NCBI GenBank assembly: GCA_964632495.1
Contig: CAZWDS010000030.1
Span: 1 to 36,289, forward strand
Source: CALKXV01 sp964632495
GTDB taxonomy: Bacteria > Pseudomonadota > Alphaproteobacteria > Rhodobacterales > Rhodobacteraceae
Length of the DNA stretch: 36,289 bases
Reading direction: 5' to 3'
The notes under the pieces are model-generated. The model did not search any database. It was not told where the DNA came from and worked only from the letters and a program-made list of their open reading frames with translations. Shown here in pieces: positions 7,474 to 14,690 of the stretch. Numbering within the stretch: position 1 is the first letter of the stretch; each line of letters starts with the position of its first letter. Made by a program: the position numbers and the translations under genes.

Positions 7474-8094
7474 ATGTCCGACGTTGCCCATATTCTGGAC
7501 CGAAAAAGCCACCGCAAACGCGCCGCATCGGACGTGCGCTTCCTTGACGACCTGTCGATGGATCGAGGACGCGTGCACGAAGCCTGTGGCATTGCACGGC
7601 GGCGCTTGGCGATGATGCTGGCGGGCGCGATGCAAGGTCCGGTGTTCTGGATCCGACCCGCCTGGATGCCTGCCCAGTTGAACCCCGAAGGCATGTTGAA
7701 GCTGGCCGATCCCGCGCGATTTATCTTTGCCGCGCCACAACGCCCCGAAGATCTGTTGTGGACGATGGAAGAGGTGCTGCGCGCTGGCTTGGTGCCTTTG
7801 GTCGTGGCCGACCTGCCCGACCCACCGGGGCTGACCGCCGTGCGCCGCCTACATCTGGCGGCGAAAACCGGGGCGGCTGAAGGCACAACAGTGCCTTTGG
7901 GTCTGCTTTTGACACCCGGCACGGGCGGCGCACCCGGTGTTGAAACACGATGGAGCTTAACCCCCGGTCATGGCACAGCCCGTCACGAAGCTTGGAAACT
8001 TGTGCGTCTGCGCGCCCGCATGCAGCCCGAAAAAAGCTGGCACCTGAGCGGCACCAAAACCGGGGCTAAAATAGAACAAGCCCCGGCGCATTAA
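7474..8094 (+). CDS. imuA: ImuA-like SOS mutagenesis protein
   Basis: A 206-residue protein resembling ImuA (RecA-fold partner of ImuB and DnaE2 in damage-induced translesion synthesis) in the blocks VHEACGIARRR, GPVFWIRPAW, RPEDLLWTMEE and LTAVRRLHLAA. As in ImuA there is no Walker A GK(S/T); the segment where RecA binds ATP reads CGIARRRLAMML. ATG 7474 is preferred over ATG 7459: 7459 directly abuts the LexA box upstream of the -10, while 7474 coincides with the predicted transcription start. No ribosome site precedes either. No imuB or dnaE2 follows; the next gene is ialB-like on the other strand, three bases away. The family call rests on remembered patterns, supported by the LexA box. 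Confidence 0.72.
   Translation: MSDVAHILDRKSHRKRAASDVRFLDDLSMDRGRVHEACGIARRRLAMMLAGAMQGPVFWIRPAWMPAQLNPEGMLKLADPARFIFAAPQRPEDLLWTMEEVLRAGLVPLVVADLPDPPGLTAVRRLHLAAKTGAAEGTTVPLGLLLTPGTGGAPGVETRWSLTPGHGTARHEAWKLVRLRARMQPEKSWHLSGTKTGAKIEQAPAH
8060..8086 (-). terminator. Hairpin inside the imuA 3' end, possible ialB terminator
   Basis: Perfect 8-bp stem CCGGGGCT / AGCCCCGG around an 11-base loop. On the minus strand it begins 12 bases after the ialB-like stop and is followed by TTTT, so it can act as an intrinsic terminator for that gene although it lies in the last codons of the imuA-like gene. Confidence 0.5.
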
Positions 8095-8097
8095 ACC

Positions 8098-8730
8098 CTA
8101 TTGATCCGCTGGCTTGCTGACCTCAACCAATGCATTCCAACCCGCGGTAAAGCCCGAAAGTGACGCTTTAAGCTCAACCGTTTGATCAGGCGCTGCCGCC
8201 GGAACGATCACAACATTCGCTGATGTCCCCTTGCGAAACTGATCCACTTCCGCTTCGGCCAGACCAAGACGGGAAAAACACCCAATCGTGCGACAGAAGG
8301 AAAACGGATAGGCCCGCGGCTCGCCGTTATCGACGGCAAGACGTAGATTCGCCGTTAAAAGCGTCTCAAGCGGAGTGACAATTGTCGCACCGCCCACGAT
8401 CTGCTCATTCCCGTTCACCACGAAAAGATTAATCTCGGCCACCGGATTTTCTTCGCCATCAATCAACAGCTGATAAAGCTGGCACGGATCATTGCCGCTT
8501 TCGGTCTTGATGCAGCGCATTTCCCAGTCGCCGAAATTGTCCTTCACATAGGTTCGGCCCAAGCCGTCTTCATTCACCGGTTGCCCGATCGCCAGATCGG
8601 TACCGGGCACCGATGCGCCATCGGTCTCGGCCGCTGTTTCGTCGTCCGTTTCTGTTGTCTGCGCACCAACCGCCAATGGGCTGAAAGCCACAGCAAAAGC
8701 GATCACGAAAGTTCTAAGCGTTACGGTCAT
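8098..8730 (-). CDS. Invasion-associated locus B (IalB) family protein
   Basis: A 210-residue exported protein. Residues 1-23 are a Sec signal peptide with a likely cut after VGAQ; an acidic Thr-rich linker follows, then the IalB-type domain beginning near YVKDNFGDWEMRC. Cysteine pairs in MRCIKTES..DPC and FCRTIGC fit the disulfide pattern of the family. The function is unclear; the name comes from Bartonella, but homologues are common in free-living Alphaproteobacteria as periplasmic proteins. ATG 8730 is chosen because GAGGTG lies just before it; a GTG two codons upstream (8736) is an alternative. It converges on the imuA-like gene with a 3-bp gap. Confidence 0.85.
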   Translation of the reverse strand: MTVTLRTFVIAFAVAFSPLAVGAQTTETDDETAAETDGASVPGTDLAIGQPVNEDGLGRTYVKDNFGDWEMRCIKTESGNDPCQLYQLLIDGEENPVAEINLFVVNGNEQIVGGATIVTPLETLLTANLRLAVDNGEPRAYPFSFCRTIGCFSRLGLAEAEVDQFRKGTSANVVIVPAAAPDQTVELKASLSGFTAGWNALVEVSKPADQ

Positions 8731-8829
8731 CTTCACCTCAAAACAACTGGTTTACGGCCACTTAGCATGCAAAGCACACCTTGTCAGGGGGGCATCCGCG
8801 GACAAGGCAACAGGCCGCCCAAAATAAAG

Positions 8830-8853
8830 AAAAGGGCCCGAAAGGACCCTTTT
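8830..8853 (+). terminator. Hairpin with GAAA tetraloop, possibly bidirectional terminator
   Basis: Stem AAAAGGG-C-CC / GG-A-CCCTTTT with one C/A mismatch, closed by a GAAA tetraloop. T-rich tracts follow it on both strands (TTTTCTCTT on plus, TTTTCTTTATTTT on minus). There is no gene directly upstream in either direction that obviously needs it. Confidence 0.5.
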
Positions 8854-8975
8854 CTCTTCACTCCCTGTCGGACTGGCCGACTTATTTTGAAGGGACGTTA
8901 AGCGCTGGATTACCACCCGTCAACAGTCTTGCGCTCACAATTCATCAGAATCGCGAAAACTGACCAATGGCAATT

Positions 8976-9085
8976 AAAAAAAGCCGCGCCCAAAGGCGCG
9001 GCCAGTCAACAGGGAGGAAATGTCCACCGTCTCAGGATTGAGAGGCTGAACAATGTTGAGGCTGGCACAGATTGGTTAACAAGGT
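8976..9085 (-). ncRNA. Candidate small RNA (minus strand), speculative
   Basis: On the minus strand the perfect 8-bp hairpin GCCGCGCC-TTTG-GGCGCGGC (8983-9002) is followed by seven T's, a textbook intrinsic terminator. No minus-strand gene lies upstream; the herA-like gene is on plus. Just before the terminator the minus strand reads TTTCCTCCC, complementary to a Shine-Dalgarno sequence, as in many regulatory RNAs. No clear promoter is seen, and the 5' end is a guess. Confidence 0.35.
8983..9002 (-). terminator. Intrinsic terminator on the minus strand
   Basis: 8-bp GC-only stem with a 4-base loop, and a run of seven T's immediately after it on the minus strand. On the plus strand no T-run follows, so the direction is clear. 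Confidence 0.65.
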
Positions 9086-9124
9086 ATGTTCAATCGAAAA
9101 TTACACGGATCAAGGGAAGTTAAA

Positions 9125-10666
9125 GTGTCAGACAGTATTTTTGTAGGCGGCGGTGGACCGGACTATGGCGAACACCAGGGCTTGCTCCATAAATATGCAA
9201 ACCGTCACGGTTTGATTGCCGGGGCGACCGGCACAGGCAAGACGGTTACGCTACAAATCCTGGCCGAAGGGTTTTCCGAAATCGGGGTTCCGGTCTTTCT
9301 GTCAGACGTCAAAGGCGATTTGTCCGGTCTGGCGAAAGCGGGGCGTGAAGATTTCAAACTGCACGACGCTTTCACCAAACGTGCGGGCACCATCGGCTTC
9401 GACGACTACACCTACAACGCCTTCCCGGTCACTTTCTGGGATCTCTTCGGCGAACAAGGCCACCCCATCCGCACAACAGTCAGCGAAATGGGCCCCCTTT
9501 TGTTGGCACGACTGCTTGAATTGTCCGAAGCACAGGAAGGCGTCTTAAATATCGCGTTCCGCGTCGCCGACGAAGAAGGCCTGCCACTGCTCGATCTGAA
9601 AGACTTGCAATCCATGCTTGTCTGGCTGGGCGAGAACCGCGGCAGCGTTTCGCTTCGCTACGGCAACATTTCCACTTCAAGCGTCGGCGCAATCCAAAGA
9701 CAACTCCTGGTCTTGGAGAACCAAGGTGCCACCCAATTCTTCGGCGAACCCGCACTAGAACTATCCGACATCATGCGCACCGATCCTGATGGACGGGGAC
9801 GCATCAACATTCTGGCCGCCGACAAACTGATGGCGGCCCCTCGGCTTTATGCGACGTCGCTGTTGTGGCTGTTGTCTGAACTGTTCGAAGAACTGCCCGA
9901 AGTAGGTGACCCGGACAAACCGAAACTGGTATTCTTCTTCGACGAAGCCCACTTGCTGTTCGACGATGCCCCGAAAGCGCTGGTCGAAAAAGTGGAACAA
10001 GTGGCGCGATTGATCCGTTCGAAAGGCGTGGGCGTGTACTTCGTGACGCAAAACCCAGCCGATGTGCCGGAAGATATTTTGGGCCAGTTGGGCAATCGGG
10101 TGCAGCACGCCTTGCGCGCCTTCACTCCAAAAGACCAAAAGGGCCTCAAAGCCGCCGCCCAGACCTATCGCGCAAACCCTCGCTTCGACACGGCAGAGGC
10201 GATCAAGGAAGTCGGTGTCGGCGAGGCCGTGACATCCATGCTGATCGCGAAAGGCGCGCCCGGCATTGTCGAGCGCACTTTGATCCGCCCGCCCTCATCG
10301 CAACTGGGTCCGATCAATGCCGCTGAACGGGATGACGTTATCGCCAGCTCCCCGATCGCGGGGAAATACGAAACGGTAAAAGACCGCGAAAGCGCCTACG
10401 AAGTGCTGACCAAACGCGCCGATGCTGCAGCCCGCGAAGCAGAAGAGGCCGAACGTCTGGAAGACGAAGCCGAAGAAGCCGAGCGCGAGTTCCGCAAAGC
10501 CCGCCGATATGACAGCAAAGAAGTCGGGCGATCCACATCGCGCAGTTCTTCGCGATCTACGGGAATGGGTGAAAAGTTCACCAAGATGGTCGTGAAAGAA
10601 CTGACCGGCACAACGGGCCGTCGCCTTGTGCGCGGCATTCTGGGCGGTCTGTTCAAGGGACGCTGA
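9125..10666 (+). CDS. HerA/YjgR-type ATPase (DUF853)
   Basis: A 513-residue P-loop ATPase of the HerA-FtsK group. Walker A GATGTGKT is at residues 33-40 and Walker B LVFFFDEAH near 270; an FVTQNP sensor-like segment follows. The C-terminal part has a highly charged helix rich in Glu/Ala/Arg (about 430-470) and a basic glycine-rich tail (GILGGLFKGR). E. coli YjgR is the reference; its role is unknown, and DNA translocation is inferred from the fold. The family begins at about SDSIFVGGGG, so GTG 9125 with AAGGGA upstream is preferred; an in-frame ATG at 9086 would add 13 residues. It is followed by the two facing intergenic repeats. Confidence 0.9.
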   Translation: MSDSIFVGGGGPDYGEHQGLLHKYANRHGLIAGATGTGKTVTLQILAEGFSEIGVPVFLSDVKGDLSGLAKAGREDFKLHDAFTKRAGTIGFDDYTYNAFPVTFWDLFGEQGHPIRTTVSEMGPLLLARLLELSEAQEGVLNIAFRVADEEGLPLLDLKDLQSMLVWLGENRGSVSLRYGNISTSSVGAIQRQLLVLENQGATQFFGEPALELSDIMRTDPDGRGRINILAADKLMAAPRLYATSLLWLLSELFEELPEVGDPDKPKLVFFFDEAHLLFDDAPKALVEKVEQVARLIRSKGVGVYFVTQNPADVPEDILGQLGNRVQHALRAFTPKDQKGLKAAAQTYRANPRFDTAEAIKEVGVGEAVTSMLIAKGAPGIVERTLIRPPSSQLGPINAAERDDVIASSPIAGKYETVKDRESAYEVLTKRADAAAREAEEAERLEDEAEEAEREFRKARRYDSKEVGRSTSRSSSRSTGMGEKFTKMVVKELTGTTGRRLVRGILGGLFKGR

Positions 10667-10673
10667 CGTTTGA

Positions 10674-10739
10674 GGGGGACGCTGTCCCCCACCTCCCTAT
10701 GGTCGGCCCCCCCTGAGGTATTTTCAACAGGAAGAAAGC
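10674..10739 (-). repeat. Intergenic repeat copy R1
   Basis: Read on minus: a box TTTCTTCCTGTTGAAAATAC then CTCA and seven G's (10707-10739), a short spacer, and the hairpin GGGGGAC-AGC-GTCCCCC (10674-10690). The hairpin and the AGC loop are identical to copy R6. It may also terminate the herA-like transcript, whose stop is eight bases away. Confidence 0.7.
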
Positions 10740-10759
10740 AAAACTTTATTCAAATTGTC

Positions 10760-10822
10760 TTTCCTCTTGCCAAAAATACTTTGGGGGTGAGGCCGCAAGG
10801 CCGAGGGGGCAAAGCCCCCCTC
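10760..10822 (+). repeat. Intergenic repeat copy R2
   Basis: Box TTTCCTCTTGCCAAAAATAC then TTTGGGGG (10760-10787), a small hairpin GGCC-GCAA-GGCC (10791-10802), and a hairpin GGGGGC-AAA-GCCCCC (10805-10819). It faces away from R1; the two T-rich ends are about 20 bp apart. It ends 61 bp before polA. Confidence 0.7.
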
Positions 10823-10883
10823 GACGCCTGACCTCTTGCATGGCATCACGGGCAGTGTCGCGAACATTCAAGGAGCAGACGCC

Positions 10884-13691
10884 ATGGCATTCGGCAAAGG
10901 ACATCACCTCAGCCTGATAGATGGTTCAGCCTTTATCTTCCGTGCCTATCACGCCCTGCCGCCTCTGACGCGCAAGTCTGATGGTGCACCCGTTGGCGCG
11001 GTGTCTGGCTTTGTGAACATGCTTTGGAAGATGGTCGAGGACAACAAAGGCGGCGATGCGCCGACTCATATCGCCGTGGTTTTCGACAAAGGCAGCCACA
11101 CCTTTCGCAATGATCTTTATGACCAATACAAAGCCAACCGCGACGCCATGCCCGAAGACTTGCGACCGCAAATCCCCCTAACCCGTGAGGCCACGCGCGC
11201 CTTCAATATCGCGTGCCTGGAAACCGAAGGATTTGAAGCCGACGACATCATCGCCACGCTTGCACGCCAGGGGCGCGAAGCAGGTGGGCGGGTCACAATC
11301 GTGTCTTCAGACAAGGACCTGATGCAATTGGTCGGCGGCGGCGTCGAAATGTTCGACGCCATGAAAAACGCGCGTATCGGGGTCGAAGGCGTTGAGGCAA
11401 AGTTCGGTGTTGGTCCCGAGCGGGTGATCGATGTGCAGGCCCTCGCCGGTGACAGTGTCGACAATATTCCCGGCGCACCCGGGATCGGCGTCAAAACGGC
11501 TGCTCTTTTGATAAATGAATACGGCAATCTCGACACGCTTTTGGAACGGGCCGAAGAGATCAAGCAGCCCAAACGGCGCCAGACGTTGATCGACAATGCC
11601 GATCAGATCCGGCTTTCGAAGCAGTTGGTCACCTTGGACCAGAATATGGAGCTGCCTTACGATCTGGACAGCCTCGAAGCCCGCGAGCCTGTGCCCGATG
11701 ATCTGCTGAGTTTCTTGGCAACCATGGAATTCCGCACCATCACACGGCGTGTGGCCGAGGCGCTTGGCACCGAAGCCCCTATCATTCAGGACACCGCCCC
11801 GCAAACCGGCAATGCCGAACCCGAGGTACAGAGCTTTGATGCAAGCACCTATGTGCAGGTCTCAACCGCAGCAGAGTTAGACGCCTGGATCGAGAAAGCA
11901 CGCGCCCGGGGCTATGTCGCTGTGGATACGGAAACCACCGGCTTGAATGAAATGGTGGTGGATCTGGTCGGGATATCCCTGGCTGTTGAGCCCGGGAAAG
12001 CGGCCTATGTGCCGCTTACCCACAAGACCACGGCCTCGGATGATCTGTTTGGAAGTGATGATCTGGTGGACGGTCAGATGGCGGTCAGTGACGCTTTGGT
12101 ACAGTTGAAGCCGCTCTTGGAAGACCCGAGCGTCATAAAGATCGGGCAAAACATGAAGTATGACGCCAAGATTTTTGCGCGTCACGGCGTGAACGTCGCT
12201 CCGATTGATGACACCATGCTGATGTCTTATGCGATGCACGCGGGGCTGCATAATCACAGCATGGATTCCCTGTCGGACCGCTATCTGGGCCATCAACCTA
12301 TTGAAATAAAGTCGCTTATTGGCACCGGAAAATCCCAGATCACATTCGACCGCGTGCCATTGGAAGACGCCGTAAAATATGCTGCCGAAGATGCGGACAT
12401 CACGCTGCGCCTGTGGAAAACGTTCAACCCCGGCCTGCACAAAGCCAAGGTCGCCACAGTCTATCAAACGCTGGAGCGCCCACTGGTGCCCGTTCTGGCC
12501 AAGATGGAAATGACCGGCATCAAGGTCGACCGCGATGTCTTGTCCCGCATGTCCAATGTGTTTGCGCAAAAGATGGCCCAGCTTGAAGACGAGATTTATG
12601 AACAGGCGGGTCGCAAGTTTAACGTCGGCAGTCCCAAGCAGTTGGGCGAAATCATGTTCGATGAAATGTCACTGACCCTACCCGATGGGAAAGAGCCGAA
12701 GAAAGGCAAGACCGGCGCCTATTCGACCGGCGCTGATGTGTTGGAAGACCTTGCAACGATACACGACTTGCCCCGCAGTGTTTTGGATTGGCGGCAATTG
12801 TCGAAATTGAAATCCACCTATACGGATGCACTGCAAGATCACATCAATGCCGAAACGGGCCGTGTGCACACGTCATATTCTATTGCGGGCGCCAACACAG
12901 GGCGCTTGGCCTCGACCGATCCGAACTTGCAGAACATTCCCGTGCGCACTGAAGAAGGTCGCCGCATTCGCGAGGCGTTCATCGCGACCGACGGGCATGT
13001 TCTGGTCAGTCTCGACTATAGTCAGATCGAATTGCGCATTCTGGCGCATATCGCCGGGATCGATGCTTTGAAAGACGCCTTCCGCGACGGACAGGATATT
13101 CATGCGACCACGGCGTCCGAGATGTTCAACGTACCTTTGGACGAGATGACACCCGATGTGCGCCGCCAAGCCAAGGCGATCAACTTCGGTGTGATCTATG
13201 GCATCAGCGGTTTCGGCCTTGCCCGCAATTTGCGCATTCCGCGCGCCGAGGCTCAGGGTTTTATCGACCGCTACTTTGAACGGTTCCCCGGCATCCGCAC
13301 ATATATGGACGACACCGTCGCCTTCGCGAAAGAGCATACCTATGTGCAAACGCTGTTTGGCCGGCGGATCAACACGCCCGAGATCAACAACAAGGGGCCA
13401 CATGCGGGCTTTGCCAAACGCGCGGCCATCAATGCACCGATTCAAGGCACCGCCGCGGATGTGATCCGGCGCGCCATGATCCGCATGCCAGATGCGATCG
13501 CCAAGCTACCGGCCAAGATGTTGTTGCAGGTACATGATGAACTGCTGTTCGAAGTCGAAAAAGGCGCGGTGGACGATCTGATTGCTGTGGCAAAAGACGT
13601 GATGGAAAGCGCAGCAGCCCCGGCCGTTCACTTGGACGTGCCTTTGATCGTCGATGCGGGACAGGGTCAGAACTGGGCCGAAGCCCATTGA
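10884..13691 (+). CDS. polA: DNA polymerase I
   Basis: A 935-residue repair and Okazaki-fragment-processing polymerase with all three domains. Residues 1-290 form the 5'-3' flap exonuclease (SLIDGSAFIFRAYHAL at the start, a helix-hairpin-helix AGDSVDNIPGAPGIG). The 3'-5' proofreading domain has Exo I VDTETTGL near residue 347, so proofreading is probably active. The polymerase domain holds motif A DYSQIELR (about 711), motif B RRQAKAINFGVIYG (about 758-771) and motif C VHDE (about 883). ATG 10884 has AGGAG at correct spacing; an in-frame ATG 16 codons upstream (10836) lacks one and lies close to repeat R2. Length and motif order are normal. Confidence 0.98.
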   Translation: MAFGKGHHLSLIDGSAFIFRAYHALPPLTRKSDGAPVGAVSGFVNMLWKMVEDNKGGDAPTHIAVVFDKGSHTFRNDLYDQYKANRDAMPEDLRPQIPLTREATRAFNIACLETEGFEADDIIATLARQGREAGGRVTIVSSDKDLMQLVGGGVEMFDAMKNARIGVEGVEAKFGVGPERVIDVQALAGDSVDNIPGAPGIGVKTAALLINEYGNLDTLLERAEEIKQPKRRQTLIDNADQIRLSKQLVTLDQNMELPYDLDSLEAREPVPDDLLSFLATMEFRTITRRVAEALGTEAPIIQDTAPQTGNAEPEVQSFDASTYVQVSTAAELDAWIEKARARGYVAVDTETTGLNEMVVDLVGISLAVEPGKAAYVPLTHKTTASDDLFGSDDLVDGQMAVSDALVQLKPLLEDPSVIKIGQNMKYDAKIFARHGVNVAPIDDTMLMSYAMHAGLHNHSMDSLSDRYLGHQPIEIKSLIGTGKSQITFDRVPLEDAVKYAAEDADITLRLWKTFNPGLHKAKVATVYQTLERPLVPVLAKMEMTGIKVDRDVLSRMSNVFAQKMAQLEDEIYEQAGRKFNVGSPKQLGEIMFDEMSLTLPDGKEPKKGKTGAYSTGADVLEDLATIHDLPRSVLDWRQLSKLKSTYTDALQDHINAETGRVHTSYSIAGANTGRLASTDPNLQNIPVRTEEGRRIREAFIATDGHVLVSLDYSQIELRILAHIAGIDALKDAFRDGQDIHATTASEMFNVPLDEMTPDVRRQAKAINFGVIYGISGFGLARNLRIPRAEAQGFIDRYFERFPGIRTYMDDTVAFAKEHTYVQTLFGRRINTPEINNKGPHAGFAKRAAINAPIQGTAADVIRRAMIRMPDAIAKLPAKMLLQVHDELLFEVEKGAVDDLIAVAKDVMESAAAPAVHLDVPLIVDAGQGQNWAEAH

Positions 13692-13770
13692 TCCGGGCAG
13701 AATCGGCGCTGATATGTGACGGAACAGTTCGGCGATTCCGGGGAAAATCGGAGCAAAAGTGACCGGGGAA

Positions 13771-13804
13771 TGTGCAGAAACTGCACAAGCGCAACCAAAG
13801 GTTG
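13771..13804. promoter_or_regulatory. Two adjacent palindromes, possible protein-binding sites
   Basis: TGTGCAG-AAA-CTGCACA (13771-13787) is a perfect 7-bp inverted repeat; four bases later CAACC-AAA-GGTTG (13792-13804) is a perfect 5-bp one. The first shares the TGCAC/GTGCA core with the site at 13899-13913. Which regulator would bind is unknown. Confidence 0.4.
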
Positions 13805-13887
13805 TTAAATCACACTAAGCCGAATTCGATATTTCCTCATATTTTCAGACGTTAACGCCAAAGTTTCGACATATTCTTGATGCTGTC

Positions 13888-13920
13888 TTGACAAAATCTG
13901 CACATTCAGTGCACATTCAG
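13888..13920 (+). promoter_or_regulatory. TTGACA with tandem GCACATTCAG repeat
   Basis: A perfect -35 hexamer TTGACA (13888-13893) is followed by GCACATTCAG twice (13900-13909 and 13911-13920), spaced 11 bp, one helical turn. No good -10 is visible (best CACATT), so the promoter may need an activator bound at the tandem site, or this may not be a promoter. Confidence 0.4.
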
Positions 13921-14011
13921 CCTGTGAAGAGTGATTGGGTGGGTAACGAGTTGAGTGACACACCACGTATTGTTTAGTAACGGCCTGCCTTAGTGCAGGC
14001 CGTTGTTTTTT
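13921..14011 (+). ncRNA. Candidate small RNA downstream of polA
   Basis: About 90 nt from the predicted start region after the TTGACA/tandem repeat to the end of an excellent intrinsic terminator. The interior is G-rich (TGATTGGGTGGGTAACGAG) and has no ORF with a ribosome site. The terminator is 290 bp after the polA stop with two palindromes in between, so it could alternatively terminate polA read-through. The position parallels gammaproteobacterial polA-spf, but I see no sequence similarity to Spot 42 and claim none. Confidence 0.45.
13979..14011 (+). terminator. Strong intrinsic terminator
   Basis: Perfect 10-bp stem AACGGCCTGC / GCAGGCCGTT, loop CTTAGT, followed by G and seven T's. This is among the strongest terminators in the window. 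Confidence 0.88.
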
Positions 14012-14075
14012 GTGGCGGGCTGTCGCCAAGTTGTGAACCCCTTTGTCTTGCCAATTCCCGCCAGAAAGCGAACTT

Positions 14076-14090
14076 TGCCCCTGCGGGGCA
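14076..14090 (+). promoter_or_regulatory. Hairpin directly before the ACT-gene ribosome site
   Basis: Perfect 6-bp stem TGCCCC-TGC-GGGGCA ending one base before GGAG, the ribosome site of the gene at 14101. It does not cover the site but could restrict ribosome access or protect the mRNA 5' end. Confidence 0.35.
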
Positions 14091-14100
14091 GGAGAGCGGA

Positions 14101-14529
14101 ATGGAAAGCGGCACACGCCCTGTGAAGGGCACCCGAAAAATGATTGCGAATATGACCCCCGTCTTGCAGCCGGGTGTTTTCGTGTTCTGTTCTGTCTTGC
14201 ATAACGATGACGCCAAAGCAGCGATGTCCGTCGCACGCGGCAGTTTCGTCGAGGATGAGGGACTGTCGCTGATCATTCCCAAAGACGAAGCGGATCGGAT
14301 TGGCTTGTCCTATGATACTGCGATGCGACAAATCACCTTGATGGTGTTTTCCTCGATCACCGGGGTCGGATTGACCGCCGCCGTAACATCGGAACTGGCC
14401 AAAGAGAAAATTCCCGCAAATGTCGTGGCCGCCAATCTACATGACCATATCTTTGTGCCTTCCACGCATGCCGAACGGGCCGTCGACATCCTGCGCGCCC
14501 TGCAGACACGCGCGCAATCTGAAGAGTGA
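14101..14529 (+). CDS. ACT-domain protein (COG3602-like)
   Basis: A 142-residue cytosolic protein that appears to consist of two ACT-like halves. The opening KMIANMTPVLQPGVFVFCSV and the later TGVGLTAAVTSELAKEKIPANVVAA with HDHIFVP match the small ACT-domain family grouped as COG3602/DUF2241. ACT domains bind amino acids or similar ligands; no ligand or partner is established here. ATG 14101 has AGGAG six bases upstream and is preferred over the frame's earlier start at 13993, which lies inside the terminator. It precedes purL on the same strand but is separated by 161 bp containing repeat R3, so a shared transcript is uncertain. Confidence 0.8.
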   Translation: MESGTRPVKGTRKMIANMTPVLQPGVFVFCSVLHNDDAKAAMSVARGSFVEDEGLSLIIPKDEADRIGLSYDTAMRQITLMVFSSITGVGLTAAVTSELAKEKIPANVVAANLHDHIFVPSTHAERAVDILRALQTRAQSEE

Positions 14530-14561
14530 GCGCGCCGCAGCACGCACATTATGTTTTGCGC

Positions 14562-14617
14562 TTGCCTTCGGCAATCGCGGTGCCTCCGGCGGGCGTATTT
14601 AGAAAGAGATGAAAGAC
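14562..14617 (-). repeat. Intergenic repeat copy R3
   Basis: Read on minus: GGTCTTTCATCTCTT, TCT, AAATACGCC, then CGCCGG and a small TTGCC-GAA-GGCAA hairpin. The first 15 bases are identical to copy R4. It lies between the ACT-domain gene and purL. Confidence 0.6.
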
Positions 14618-14690
14618 CGATTTGCGGGAAACTGCTTTCCCCTGCCCGCGCGGCGTTTTATGAGAGCGGCAAAGCGCCAGAGGGGAAAAT

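Larger units (their letters stand above)
8731..9124. other. 394-bp non-coding region between ialB and herA-like genes
   Basis: No convincing gene. It contains two hairpins annotated separately (8830-8853 and 8983-9002) and a minus-strand stretch that could be a small RNA. A nine-codon ORF at 9020 follows a GGGAGG too closely to be persuasive. Confidence 0.6.
13692..14100. other. 409-bp non-coding region downstream of polA
   Basis: No protein gene is convincing. From left to right it holds two adjacent palindromes with AAA centres (13771-13804), a TTGACA followed by a tandem 10-mer (13888-13920), a candidate small RNA ending at a strong terminator (13979-14011), and a hairpin beside the ribosome site of the ACT gene (14076-14090). 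Confidence 0.7.

Noticed and set aside
9020..9049. Nine-codon ORF after GGGAGG in the herA-like upstream region
   Set aside because: The ribosome site is only two bases from the ATG and the peptide is too short to support.
13921..14011. Homology of the candidate sRNA to Spot 42 (spf)
   Set aside because: Only the position after polA is similar; no sequence match is visible, so no family name is given.
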